From positions 1-64,000 of the forward strand of contig JASAMV010009160.1 of the NCBI GenBank assembly GCA_030248065.1: DNA of 64,000 bases, written 5' to 3'. Of this stretch, positions 1 to 10,509 are shown piece by piece. The DNA comes from Rhynchonema sp. JSB1_4 (taxonomy: Eukaryota > Nematoda > Chromadorea > Monhysterida > Xyalidae). The first letter of the stretch is position 1. Every line of letters starts with the position of its first letter. The position numbers and the translations under genes are program-made. The notes below the pieces were generated by a model, which was given only the letters and a program-made list of their open reading frames with translations, made no database searches and was not told the origin of the DNA.

Positions 1-1637
1 TGACTGCATTACCGTGCTCATACCAGACTATACGCAAAGCATATGCAACCGCATTCAACCGCAGTCGTCGACAGCAGCTAACTGCGGTGGACTATATGTA
101 TATATACCTATAGTTACATACTGTATACTTTTTTGTGTAGTCCTGTGCGAATGCGGCGCGGTTGGCTCCAGAAATCCCGCGACTGCGAATGCTATACATA
201 CTCGGAGATCTGTACGCTTGTGTGGGACGTTTTCGGCCATTGATATTGACTGCACACCACAATATTGTAAACCATAATCAGTGGGCAGGCTCAGGCACGC
301 ACGCAGCCGTTTCGAAACTGGTTGACCTTACAGTATTTGTGTTTGTAACACATGCCGGAACAGCAATCCAGCAAACTGATTTTCAAAATGGGAAGGACAC
401 GTCATTTGTCTCAGTTGAAATCGGAGCTCGATAGTGATTGGCTGAACTGACGTGCACCATAATCTTGCCGTTCCTGCTGCGTGCGCATCCAACCAAGTAC
501 ATGTAGGTGGCCTGTTTGGGTCACTGTCGGCTTATGCCAACAGGAGCCCGATTTCGGAGGTGGCTGATTAGTAAAACATTCAGAGGTGGCTGTTGATTTG
601 GGAAATGTTACACGTTGTGGAATTCAACGTGGTGCATGAGGAGGATTTTATCTTTCTTTGCGTTTTGCAAGTTCACCGCCTCCGAAATCGGGCTCGTATT
701 GGTGTAGTTTGACTATATTTTCCAAAACTATGCTAACGTTTTTGGGGTTGCTGATGGCCATAATACCAACATCATCTACATATAATGGTTTATAATATTG
801 CGTTCTTCTTTGTATCTCATGTCTTGTTTTGAGGCGATGAATGAACGACCCTGCTTTCCGTTCCTGTTGTTTTGTTGCAAAGAAATGCCGGAATAGCTTG
901 ACCGGCGTCAGCTTGCCCGAGAAACACTGTCCATCAAGATAACGGTACATTTCTTTCGGTCTTTCTGCGTTTTAGCACCCAAGCTTGTTTCAAGTCACTG
1001 GATGGATGCTCTTTTCCACCAGCTGTACAATAGTTTTGCTTTACTCTGTTTCAGACGAAGAACCGGAGGCCTGATCGTAACATATTGTTCATGCAGAACT
1101 GATTGTCTCATGGCCAGATTAAAACATTGCAATAACAATCTATGTTATTGCAATGTTTTTGCATTCCACCGTTATTCTACGCCCGCGAATTGAACGACCT
1201 TGTTTTTCTGTTGTGATTGTTTTCGCTGAACAAAGGATTACGGTAACTAGTGCCGTGGTGGCGTGATCGTTTCGCGCAAGTTCTCTGCCTGGAGCGTTAT
1301 CTTGCATAAGATCACAGAGCGTCCACTAATTACAAATCGACGAAAGTATGTTTCAAAAAGATTTCATGTTGCGTGCACATTTTTTGTTGTGCAAATGAAG
1401 GTATACTCCGCGAAGGCTCGCGCCAGAAGGAAGGAAATAAATCGATGTGTTTACGTTTTTATGAACGTTGGCTTGGACTTCCATTTAGGCTTTTTCATAT
1501 TAGTTGAGAATATTCTAAAACTGAGCAAACGAGAAAGATTTAAATTATGGACGCAAGAGCAAAACATGATCAAACAAAAACCAAAACGAAAAAAAAGATA
1601 ACCAATACAACTCGACTCAGTTCTAGCTCCGTTGCAG
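1..1637. other. Upstream intron or intergenic DNA
   Basis: I see no convincing exon here. The first recognisable iGluR exon starts at 1638 after a good acceptor, so this stretch is probably a long intron of that gene or its upstream flank. The S1 ligand-binding half and the amino-terminal domain were looked for and not found. It contains an inverted pair of a GCCCGATTTCGGAGGTGG sequence (546-563 and about 674-702), a perfect 17-bp hairpin (1121-1159), and a minus-strand 100-codon ORF (648-950) of unknown meaning. Confidence 0.5.
1121..1159. repeat. Perfect 17-bp hairpin
   Basis: Arms 1121-1137 and 1143-1159 are exact reverse complements around a 5-nt loop (ATCTA). The arms are AT-rich (AAAACATTGCAATAACA). 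The stem is too short for a classical animal pre-miRNA. It may be the remains of a small foldback element or a cruciform-forming site. Confidence 0.7.
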
Positions 1638-3983
1638 GTATCGGCGCTTGTATGGCTGATGGCACGAGTGACCCCCTGCGAGGGTGACCCTCTGTTCAGT
1701 GTACGTCTGCGTTGGCATGATGCGTTTTGGTACACATTGGCTGGATTCAATCATCAACATTCGGGGCTCATACCGAGGTTTAATTTCCGATTCAACATAT
1801 CGTTGGTCGTCACATACTAAAGACCTTAGGTTAAAACGGAATGTAGCTTGTTATCTGAAAATGATTTTGCAAGATATTTGCGCTTGGATTACGAGAACAA
1901 GCACGCAGTCCTGCCAAGCGGGTCAGGTCCCATTTCGGATTGGTCCGGTACATCGCTGCCTGGTTCCTTTTTCAGGACCTTTGCCGTTCGTCTGCTGGTG
2001 ATGGGATGGTGGCTGTTCAGCTGCATCATCGTGCTGGTCTACCTGACCGGACTCTTCCACATGTTTGGCAGCACCCAGGTACAGTCTTGCCTCGTTAGAA
2101 TAACACGGAGCGACTCGGCCGTTCGGCCGGTCACATTACAAAATATGCAGTGTTTTGGTGCATGACAGATCGTTTTTGGTAACGCACGCTGGACGCACCG
2201 AAGTGTCGGTCACCACACTCATACACCAGCTTTCAGTATATGGTGAATTCTATACAAAGACGATTGTGTGTGTGCTAAGTGGCACCGAAACCTTTCAACA
2301 GAATAAATCATCGAAAACTTTTAACACACCTATCCCTATTTACAGGCAATCACGCCAATCAAAAGTATCGATCAATTGGCAGCGCAGAATTCTGTGAAGT
2401 ACGGCATTCAGACCGGCGGCAGCACGCAGCAGTTTTTCGAGGTTTGGATTTCTTCAGCGTCGTAAAAAATTATCTGTTACAGTACATCGTTGATATTCAC
2501 AATTTGTTATGGAAATCATATGAAGTTTGTAAAAGGTAAATTTCAAGTCGTTTTCAGAAGTCCGAGATTGATCAGGTGAAGCGCATGCATTCGTTCATGG
2601 TAGCCGAGGAGAATATGCTGACCATTAAGAGCTATGCCGAAGGCATACAACGCGTTCGCGATGAGCAGGTAGTGAAATTCGTCAAATGTTTGGGTAAAAC
2701 TTGATCGCACATGTAATATGTGGGTGCGTGCTACGTGCGAGTGCGTGCAAACGAGGCAGAACACAAGCCGACATGCAACATACACCGATCGTTCGGTATC
2801 CGTGTCGTGGTGACACACGAAAAAACCTTGCTGAACCGGACCGAGATAGCAAAAAATGTAGATTGTGCAGCGTGGTTTTGTTTGCCCGCTTCGACCTGTT
2901 TCATAGTCGACCTGTGGCCACGTGCGAATGTGCCAAAAACACCACGCGCTGGTGTTATGCTTGCAAAACGTCAATTTTGACATTCATATGTCTAATTCAT
3001 GGTTAATTTCACATTTGCCGTCTCTATGCAGGGTCAATTTCAGATGGGCATTGTGAATCAAGGGTCAATTTCACACCTGCCTTCCCAGTTCAGTGTCCAT
3101 TTCACATCCACCCTGCTAATTCAGGGCCAATTCGCGTTCATTCTGGAAGACATTACCGGCATGTATGAGTCCGGCCGTCGTCCGTGCAACATCGAGCGCA
3201 TTGGACCAAAATTGAACAATGTCGGCTATGGGGTGGCGATGCGGAAGAACTCACCGTACAAGTTTGTGCTACTTGACAAGGTACTCAAGCGAATTCTCGA
3301 TCAACCATGATCCGATGTTGTCTTTGACAGACAACGAATCGACCAGGCGATCGCCGAACTGAAGAGTAGTGGTGAGCTGTTGGCGATGGAGAACAAATGG
3401 TGGCGTGACAAGGCACAATGTGAAGTGGACAGGGATTTGATGGTTGGTCGGACGGCACTGATGTTCGGTCGCTGCTCAATGTAAAAGGAACGCATCTCAT
3501 AGATCACGTTCGGGTTTTCAACTGAGCGGAAACGTTGACTGACCATTGAAGAACACAAGTGGAGGCGTGAATGCATGCCGTTGGCACATGTGAATGTAAC
3601 GTGGCTATTGCCTGTTTTAACAGATGGACGGTGTGCGAACAGCCAGGTTGATTGACCTCCAACCCATATAATACGTATTTGCAGCGTCAATCGCACGATC
3701 GTTTCTCGTCGTCGGTCAGCGGTGCGTTCTACCTGCTGATCGTGTTCGGTGCACTGGCTGCAATCGCTGCACTCTTGAATTTGTTGGTCAACGTGCTGAA
3801 TGAATCAAAGCAGACCGGGGTCAGTGGACGGCTGGTTGATGTTTCCTTATGCTGATCAGGATCGCATTACACGTTTACTGTACCCTGTTGGTACTTATTC
3901 ACAAGGTTTGTTTAAAATTGCAGAGTTCATTCTCGGAAGCGTTGAGCAAACGCATGGAACAAGAACAAGCGGCAACTGCCTGA
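1638..3983 (+). CDS. Ionotropic glutamate receptor, 3' part
   Basis: This is the pore and S2 half of a ligand-gated cation channel. Exons by phase: 1638-1777, 1976-2078, 2346-2441, 2558-2668, 3125-3280, 3347-3424, 3685-3819, 3924-3983, giving 292 codons plus TGA. In order the protein shows the end of M1 (WLMARVTP), the pore loop (DAFWYTLAG, GLIPR), M3, and S2 with the GST glutamate-contact motif (QTGGSTQQFF). The FILEDITGMYE block, the paired cysteines (RRPC and KAQC), ENKWWRDK and a C-terminal M4 helix (FYLLIVFGALAAIAALLN) follow. S1 and the N-terminus lie upstream or outside the window. M3 reads IVLVYLTGLFHMFGS where nearly all iGluRs have SYTANLAAF, so the channel is divergent and may be IR-like or an orphan subunit. 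The acceptors of exons 1 and 2 join the pore loop to M3 exactly. The end of exon 6 is uncertain: an in-frame alternative donor follows at 3443. Confidence 0.85.
3000..3140 (+). repeat. Tandem ~30-bp units across an acceptor
   Basis: Four to five degenerate units of about 30-31 bp begin near 3000, 3030, 3060, 3090 and 3121. Most start with CAGGGTCAATTTCA or a close variant. The last unit runs into the iGluR exon at 3125, so the exon start belongs to the tandem array and near-copies of the acceptor context lie upstream of the true one. Confidence 0.6.
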
Positions 3984-4929
3984 GCAGAAATATATAAATT
4001 TTCAAATAGGTATGATGTTGGCAGTCATCTATTAAACTGACATCAGGTTCTTTGGGATTGGTAGCTTAATTGAGACTCTCCTGCTTCATTTGCTTATTTC
4101 TCATAGTGTAATACAGTGATTTTATTTTCGTCTCCGCTAATCGTTGAGTCGTTCTCTTGTATTATACCTATATCAAAAGTTGCAACATAAAGTTTGTTGT
4201 TTATATCCAAATTATGTGAGTGTCTACATTTCGCGCATTCAGATGGGAATCAATAGCTGATTTATCAATGCATATATTTTTTCCATTGGAACAAGCACAG
4301 CAAGGAAGGACTTTTCTCGCTTTCAAAAATTACGACTGTTTGTTGTTTTACCTTGTCTTGCCTCCTTGACATAATCTGTCACTGTGTTTCTCTTTTCTTC
4401 CTTGCTTTTATAATCGCATTTTTCAATGCACATGTATTAGTCTTTGCTAACGTCTTGTTACTTTTAGCTTATTAATCAAACGTTTTGTTGTGGATGACTG
4501 GATAACGTGTCTGATGTCCTGTTCAAATTTGCGCTACTGTAATAAAATCATATCTTGGTGAATGCAACCTCCTGAGCCCACGATTGATTACATTACTACC
4601 CCACTCAGCCCAACTACGCCAACACGAGCCCGATTTCGGAGGTGGCGTGAGCCTGGAGACACGGAGATAGAATTCACACAAACGGAATCCAACTGACGCG
4701 AAACTGCCGTATCCTAATTGTGTTGAGGTCTCGTTTCAGGCTTTAAATTAGGCACGGACGTGAGAAATGGGCACAGATCTTCCTGGCTAGAACCTAAGCC
4801 TAAGCCAAAGCCTGAATCGAGGCCTGAGCCAAAAGTTGAACGAACGTGAAATCCAGAGTTGGATTCCGTTTACCGGTATGTGAATTCTACGTAAAATATC
4901 TCCCGTCGTTGGGCCTGGCCGGCGTGCTT
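3984..4929. other. AT-rich intergenic DNA
   Basis: No exon is visible. This is the 3' flank of the iGluR gene. It holds a further copy of GCCCGATTTCGGAGGTGG (4628-4645). GCCTAA/TTAGGC-like units near 4792-4826 belong to a dispersed repeat that is also seen near 54.25 and 57.12 kb. Confidence 0.5.
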
Positions 4930-5179
4930 CAGAGATCGGAAACGGGCCGGTGTAAAGTCGACCCGGCCCGGCCCGGTCGGCGAAAAGTCCGGCCCGGCCC
5001 GGCCCGGTGGAGGGCTGCAGGTCGGCCCGGCCCGGCCCGTTTTGGCTTGAGGTCGGCCCGGCCCGGTCAGCCAATTTTCAAGGGCTGAAAAACTAAAAAA
5101 GTCCAAAAAGCTGAAAAAAATTTGAAAATTTTCTGCAGAATGCTTGTTTTCACTGGTACAGCTGGGGGAAGGGTAGGTA

Positions 5180-5355
5180 TACTCTGACAATTCTTTTGGG
5201 AGAAACTTTTCAAACGCGTTGCCTGATCCGTAAAGCGGATGATGCGTGCACTGGCTATAGCGGTCACGTGACTTCTGTAGCCAGTGCACGCATAATGTGC
5301 TTTACGGATCAGGCAACGCAGTTGAAAAGTTTCTCCCAAAAGAATTGCCAGAGTA
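5180..5355. mobile_element. TACTCTG foldback MITE, copy 1
   Basis: Terminal inverted repeats start TACTCTGACAATTCTTTTGG and are almost perfectly mirrored at the right end. TA dinucleotides flank both ends (5178-5179 and 5356-5357), as in Tc1/mariner-type elements. The whole element is a near-palindrome of 176 bp with no coding capacity. A close second copy is at 46067-46235. Confidence 0.8.
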
Positions 5356-5920
5356 TAGGTAGGTAGGTAGATTGACGCGCCATCCTGATGCAGTACGTAG
5401 GTAAGTCGCCGCCCCGGTTGGTACAGTAGTAGGTATAATTTTTGGCTCAAAATGGTTTAAAATCGGTTATTTTCACTCCATATAGGCGAAAAATTGCGCG
5501 TGACGCGCGAAATTAGCGCTTAAGAGTACATTCTCATCAATATGTAGACATAAAATTTTGTTCCCGGACGACTCCCCCAGCTCGGCCGGTCGGTACGGTA
5601 GGTAGGTAGGTAGGTTGATTGTAGGCAGGCTTTTTTGGTGGTACAGTAGGTTGATTGCTGCAAAGCAAAGGCCCGGGTATAGGTAGCTACTGCTTCTTTC
5701 TTCAAAACGATGACTGAAAAGATCAAGAACTAGGAAATGTTATTGCGCGAAGCGCAAAGATTTTGAAAATTTTTTTTCAAAAAATGGCAATTTCGTTCAA
5801 ATTTAGGCATACCGGGCCGGACCGGGCCGAGCTGCTCGGCCCGGCCCGGCCCGGTCGACCAACTCCAAAATCGCGGCCCCGGGCCGGGCCGGCCCGTTGG
5901 TAGCTAGACACTTGTTGACA

Positions 5921-7061
5921 TGTCAACAACTGTCCTATACGCAGCGGTGAAATGCATAGTTGTTGACACACGCAAAGACATAAATAACACGTGTGTCAAC
6001 AACTATGCTCTACCACGCTGCGTATAGGACAGTTGTTGACATAAAGACAAAAAAGACAAAAATAGTTGGGTGTCAACAACTATGCATTACCACGCTGCGT
6101 ATAGGACAGTTGTTGACATAAAGACAAAAATAAAGTTTAAACTTTAATAATGTTCTTTTTCTTTATCTGAGCATGTATGTAACTTGTTTCAGGTTTGAAG
6201 TGGTGTAGAAATCTTAAGGTATGCAAACTCTTCATTGGACGTTTACTGGGCAAGGTGTATAGGCAGTCCATCGGCTCATGGCACTTTTGATACACACAGC
6301 GCGCATGCAGCAGCACACGCCATTTTCTAAACAAAACGTACACTTTGGGCGACTGTCATACTTTGGTGACCGCTTTTTAATTTATTCAGTTTTCATTTGC
6401 TGCTTGATATAACACTTTTCTGCACTGTTGCAAAGTTTGGGGATGTTTCAACTAACGATTGCAGAGGATAGAGGCATTAATTGATGGCAGTAATGTAGCG
6501 TGCAGCCTGTGTGTGATGAGTGCCATGAGCTGGCGGATTGGCTATACCAGCAACCCCGGCAAGGTCGAACGAACGACAAAAGACATACATGTGGGTTATG
6601 ATGGGAATGCACTTGAAAATCACAACGGCATTACACAGGCTTGGAAGTTAATCAGCTGCTTTATTTTTTCCTTCCTTCGTTCACTGCAAACATATAGCAA
6701 ACCCTAAAACTCGATTTCAGACTCGAAATCTCAAGATGAGTACGAAAGTATTTCAAAGTTGGGAAAATAAGCGTGAAAGCCCGATTTTTCACATGCGTGT
6801 GGATCCTTTCCTTACCGACTCCTCTTCTGGCCATTCGAGGTCCTTCGTTTGAATTCTATTGACGATACGACAGAATGTACGGTACTCGCTTTCTGACAAC
6901 AATCCGACACCCAGACCCAACTATTTTTGTCTTTATGTCAACAACTGTCCTATACGCAGCGTGGTAATACATAGTTGTTGACATCCAATTATTTTTTGTC
7001 TTTTTTGTCTTTATGTCAACAACTGTCCTATACGCAGCGTGGTAGTGCATAGTTGTTGACA
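5921..7061. repeat. Five palindromic 48-bp modules
   Basis: Each module runs from TGTCAACAACT to AGTTGTTGACA and is exactly 48 bp: 5921-5968, 5994-6041, 6071-6118, 6936-6983 and 7014-7061. The asymmetric core (CCTATACGCAGCG) shows copies 2 and 3 inverted relative to copies 4 and 5, so the modules mirror each other across an unrelated centre (6119-6935). Spacers are rich in AAAGACAAAAA. No gene is seen in the centre. Confidence 0.75.
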
Positions 7062-7164
7062 CGAAAGACATTAAAGACAAAAAAGACATTAAAGACAAAA
7101 AAGACATTTATTATTTTTGTCTTTGTCAACAAGTGTCCACATGCCGGCCCGTTTCCGATCTCTG

Positions 7165-7692
7165 GCGTGCTTACAAAAACAGATATTGGTCGCACAATGA
7201 CTATATAAGAATTCATCAAATCAATCCTGATTTTCACGTTCAGTCACTCTTAACCACTGTGCTATTTGTGATTCTCACAAAACATTTTCAACTGAAAATA
7301 ATCCATCAGATCAACCACGTTGCCGCAGGTCTGAAACATTCTCTTTACAACGTGTTTTGTGTGCGATCGCGCAACGCAACGTCATTGCCCCGTCACTTTC
7401 CCTCTTTGCGATTCAGGAAAAAAATTTGACCAATTCTTATAAAGTCATTGTGCGACCAATAGAAAGAGAAAATTCTCATGCACCAGACCAGAGATCCAAG
7501 AATTTTTTTCCGGATCCCGGTAATTTTCGAAAATTAATGCCAGAAAAAATTACTGGTTATTTTCTTTTCCGAGAAAATGTGTTTGTTTCTCTGAAATGGC
7601 GAAAAATGTTCTGGAGGGTTCGAACCTGTGTCATAAAATCGGTTTAAAAAGGTCTAAAACAGCTAAAAGTATAGTAGTGGCAAGGGAAGGGT
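7165..7692. other. Repeat flank without gene
   Basis: No exon is recognised. The segment from about 7500 to 7690 is paralogous to about 9690-9880; both carry TTTTCCGAGAA, TTCGAACCT and TAAAACAGCT blocks. It is therefore dispersed repeat DNA. The TTCGAACC block resembles a tRNA B box, but no A box or cloverleaf accompanies it. Confidence 0.45.
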
Positions 7693-8526
7693 TACCGTAA
7701 AACCTAAAATACAAGGGGGGGGCTGTATTTTTTCACTGACCCCTTTTAGGGGGCTGTATTTTTGGGGGGCTCTATTTTTTTTGGGGGGGGCTGTATTTTT
7801 TCGCTGCCCAAAATCTCAAAAAAATGTTCCAAAAAATACCCCTCAAATGGAGTTCTGTCAGGGTGTTACTAGTCATTATTGAGTGTTTTTAGGTGCAGAT
7901 CTTCCATAAAATGCTTTACGTCATCATATACTCAACCACAAACGTTATACACAAGGTGTCTTATACAAGAACTTGACTTTACGACCCCCAAGCGGGGAAT
8001 TCCAAGTTGGGGGGGGCTGTATTTTTGGGGGGCTCTATTTTTTCACTGACCCCTTTTAGGGGGGGGCAGTGTAGTTCCTGGTCCGGCGCGGCGGTTAGTG
8101 TACCTACCCCTTTTTTCCGTGCGGCGGTTAGTGTACCTCCCTGGGGGGGGAAGGGGGGGGGAAGACCCAAATCCAGGAAAAAGTCACTTTTTGGGGTAGA
8201 AAATTTGACCGATTTTTGGCCCTTTTTGGAAAAAATTCTTCATAAAAAGGGTATTTTGGCGACTTTTGACATCATTGACCTAAAAATCACTCATTTTAGG
8301 CCTAAAAATGCCCATTTTAGGCCTAAAAATGCCAATTTTAGGCAAAAATTGAGGCGGTTAGTGTACCTGGCGCGGCGGTTAGTGTACTAGTGTACCTTGG
8401 TCGCGGCGGTTAGTGTACCTTAGGGGGGGGACCCCCCCCTCCCCCCCCAGGAACTACACTGGGGGGGGCTGTATTTTTTTGGGGGGGGCTCTAGTTTTGG
8501 GGGGCTCTATTTTAGGGAATACGGTA
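7693..8526. mobile_element. TACCGTAAAACC MITE with nested insert
   Basis: The left end TACCGTAAAACCTAAAATA mirrors the right end (CTATTTTAGGGAATACGGTA), with TA at both edges. The interior is built of GGGGGCTGTATTTTT and TCACTGACCCC blocks. A second element (8067-8461) is inserted inside. Shorter relatives lie at 53616-53759 and 56474-56890. Confidence 0.6.
8067..8461. mobile_element. hAT-like MITE (CAGTGTAGTTCCTGG), copy 1
   Basis: The ends are CAGTGTAGTTCCTGG and its exact reverse complement. It is flanked by runs of G, so the target duplication cannot be resolved base by base but fits a poly-G site. The interior has the GCGGCGGTTAGTGTACC subtype and the shared AAAAAGTCACTTTTT core. It is about 395 bp long and non-coding. 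Confidence 0.65.
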
Positions 8527-8648
8527 TCTCCCCGAAAAAAAACGGGGGGTCCGCTATCTCCTCCCCCGGACAAGGAATTACACTGCCAGTACATGTCTAT
8601 CTATCTGACAACTTTTGTCAGGCGGAGATTGGGGGATTGTGTACCACC

Positions 8649-9579
8649 CAGTGTAGTTCCTGGTCCGGCGCGGCGGTTAGTTTACCTACCCCTTTTTTCC
8701 GTGCGGCGGTTAGTGTACCTCCCTGGGGGGAAGGTAAGGTAGTACTTTGGGGGGGGGTGGGGGGTCCCCCCCCAAATTCTATCGTCAACACTTTTTGATT
8801 TCATCTATCTATCGTCAACACCAGTGTAGTTCCTGGGGCGGGGGGGGGGGGGGGGCCGGCCGCCGCCCCCCCCCCCTCGGGTACGCTATCTCCCCCTCGG
8901 GTGGTACACTATCCCCCTATCTCCCCCTCCGGGTACACTATCTCCCCCAATTTTTGCCTAAAATGGCCATTTTTAGGCCTAAAATGAGCATTTTTAGGCC
9001 TAAAATGTGTGATTTTCTGGTCAATGTTCTCAAAAGTCGCCAAAATACCCTTTTTATGAAGAATTTTTTCCAAAAAGGGGCAAAAATAGGTCAAATTTTC
9101 TACCTCAAAAAGTGACTTTTTCCCAAATTTGGGTCTTCCCCCCCCCTTCCCCCCCCCCTCGGGGGTACACTATCTCCCCCTCCGAAAAAAACGGAGGGTC
9201 CGCTATCTCCCCCTCTGGACCAGGAACTACACTGGTCAACACTTATGGGCAAATCTATCTATCGTCAACAAATTCTGGGAACAATCTATCTATCGTTTAT
9301 CGTCAACACATTTCGACCCCAAAATGGCTATTTTTGCCTCAGAATGGCTCAAAGTCGGTATTTTTTGTCCCAAATAGGCAAAAAATCAAACCAAATTGAC
9401 CTAAAAATCACCATTTTAAGCTAAAAATGCCCATTTTAGGCCTAAAAATACCTATTTTTGGCAAAAATTGAGGCGGTTAGTGTACCTGGCGCGGCGGTTG
9501 GTGTACTAGTGTGCCTTGGTCGCGGCGGTTAGTGTACCTTAACCTTAGGGGGGACCCCCTCCCCCCAGGAACTACACTG
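8649..9579. mobile_element. hAT-like MITE, copy 2, split by nested inserts
   Basis: The terminal repeats are the same as copy 1. Flanking octamers are GTACCACC (8641-8648) and CTACCACC (9580-9587), 7 of 8 identical, which fits an aged 8-bp target duplication. The interior is interrupted by a larger repeat (about 8736-9400) that itself contains copy 3. Confidence 0.6.
8822..9234. mobile_element. hAT-like MITE, copy 3
   Basis: It runs from CAGTGTAGTTCCTGG to CCAGGAACTACACTG. The perfect 8-bp target duplication is GTCAACAC at 8814-8821 and 9235-9242. The interior has the GGGGAGATAGTGTACC subtype in inverted orientation and the AAAGTCACTTTTT core. The paralogous repeat at about 58.90-58.98 kb carries the same target without the insert. 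Confidence 0.85.
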
Positions 9580-9880
9580 CTACCACCTGAGGCTGAGGGG
9601 AGGTAGCGTACCTGGGGGACCCCCTCCCCAGGAACTGCACTGCAGCCGCAGCCGTCCAAAATGGGGTCAGTGAATTAATAGAGCCATCCTTGTAGTTAGG
9701 TTTTTGCGGTAAATTACCCGAAAAAATTACCGACTGGCGGTAGTTGTAATTTAATTTTCCGAGAAGATGTGTTTTTCGGTCTGAACTGAAAATGGTGAAA
9801 AATTTTCTTGAGAGTTTCGAACCTAACCTACAGTTACAAAATCCCTTCAAAAAAGGCCTAAAACAGCTGAAGGCGACCCC

Positions 9881-10273
9881 CAGTGTAGTTCCTGGTCCGG
9901 AGGGGGAGATAGCGGACCCTCCGTTTTTTTTCGGAGGGGGAGATAGTGTACCCCGAGGGGGGAAGGGGGGGACGGGGAAGACCCAAATTCGGGAAAAAGT
10001 CACTTTTTGAGGTAGAAAATTTGACCTATTTTTTCCCATTTTTTGGAGAAAATTCTTCATAAAAAGGGCATTTTGGCGACTTTTGAGAACATTGACATAA
10101 AAATCACACATTTTTGGTATAAAAATGCCCATTTTAGGCCTAAAAATGCCTATTTTAGGCAAAAATTGGGGGAGATAGTGTACCCGGAGGGGGAGATAGG
10201 GAGATAGTGTACCACATGAGGGGGAGATAGCGTACCTGAGGGGGGACCCCCCTCCCCCCCAGGAACTACACTG
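9881..10273. mobile_element. hAT-like MITE, copy 4
   Basis: It has the same terminal repeats, with a perfect 8-bp target duplication GCGACCCC at 9873-9880 and 10274-10281. It is 393 bp long. The 249-codon minus-strand ORF that covers it is an open-frame accident of this repeat and not a gene. Confidence 0.85.
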
Positions 10274-10509
10274 GCGACCCCTTTTCGTGCCTGAAACACT
10301 CTGGCAAAAAAACATAAGCAAAGCAAAAACTTCTCAAAAAATGGGTGTTTTTGACTTCTGACGGAATTCCTTAGGCTTTAGCACTGGTATTTGAAAAAAA
10401 CGGTTTCTTTCCGAAAATATAAACTACCGTAATTTTAGTCATTGTACAGTGAAGACAATTGGTAATTACGTGGCAGCATTTCAATCGGCTGTTGCGGTTT
10501 CCATCCGCC

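Larger units (their letters stand above)
4930..7164. repeat. Composite foldback repeat, about 2.2 kb
   Basis: A 21-bp sequence beginning CAGAGATCGGAAACGGG at 4930-4950 recurs as an exact reverse complement at 7144-7164. Between them lie two GGCCCG-rich tracts (about 4917-5070 and 5811-5895), a TA-flanked foldback MITE (5180-5355), a GGTAGGTAGG-rich stretch (about 5357-5660) and five palindromic 48-bp modules. Long ORFs here are by-products of the GC-rich repeats and show no protein similarity I recognise. I read this as a layered foldback element and not as a gene. Confidence 0.6.

Noticed and set aside
4787..5289. Overlapping Gly/Pro/Ala/Arg-rich ORFs on both strands
   Set aside because: They are translations of GGCCCG repeats, open in several frames at once.
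7610..7635. Possible tRNA gene (GGTTCGAACC B-box-like sequence)
   Set aside because: No A box at the right distance and no cloverleaf pairing. The paralogous repeat near 9820 has diverged at the same block.
9572..10321. 249-codon minus-strand ORF
   Set aside because: It spans two CAGTGTAGTTCCTGG elements and their junction. The frame is open because of GC-rich repeat composition, and no protein family is visible.
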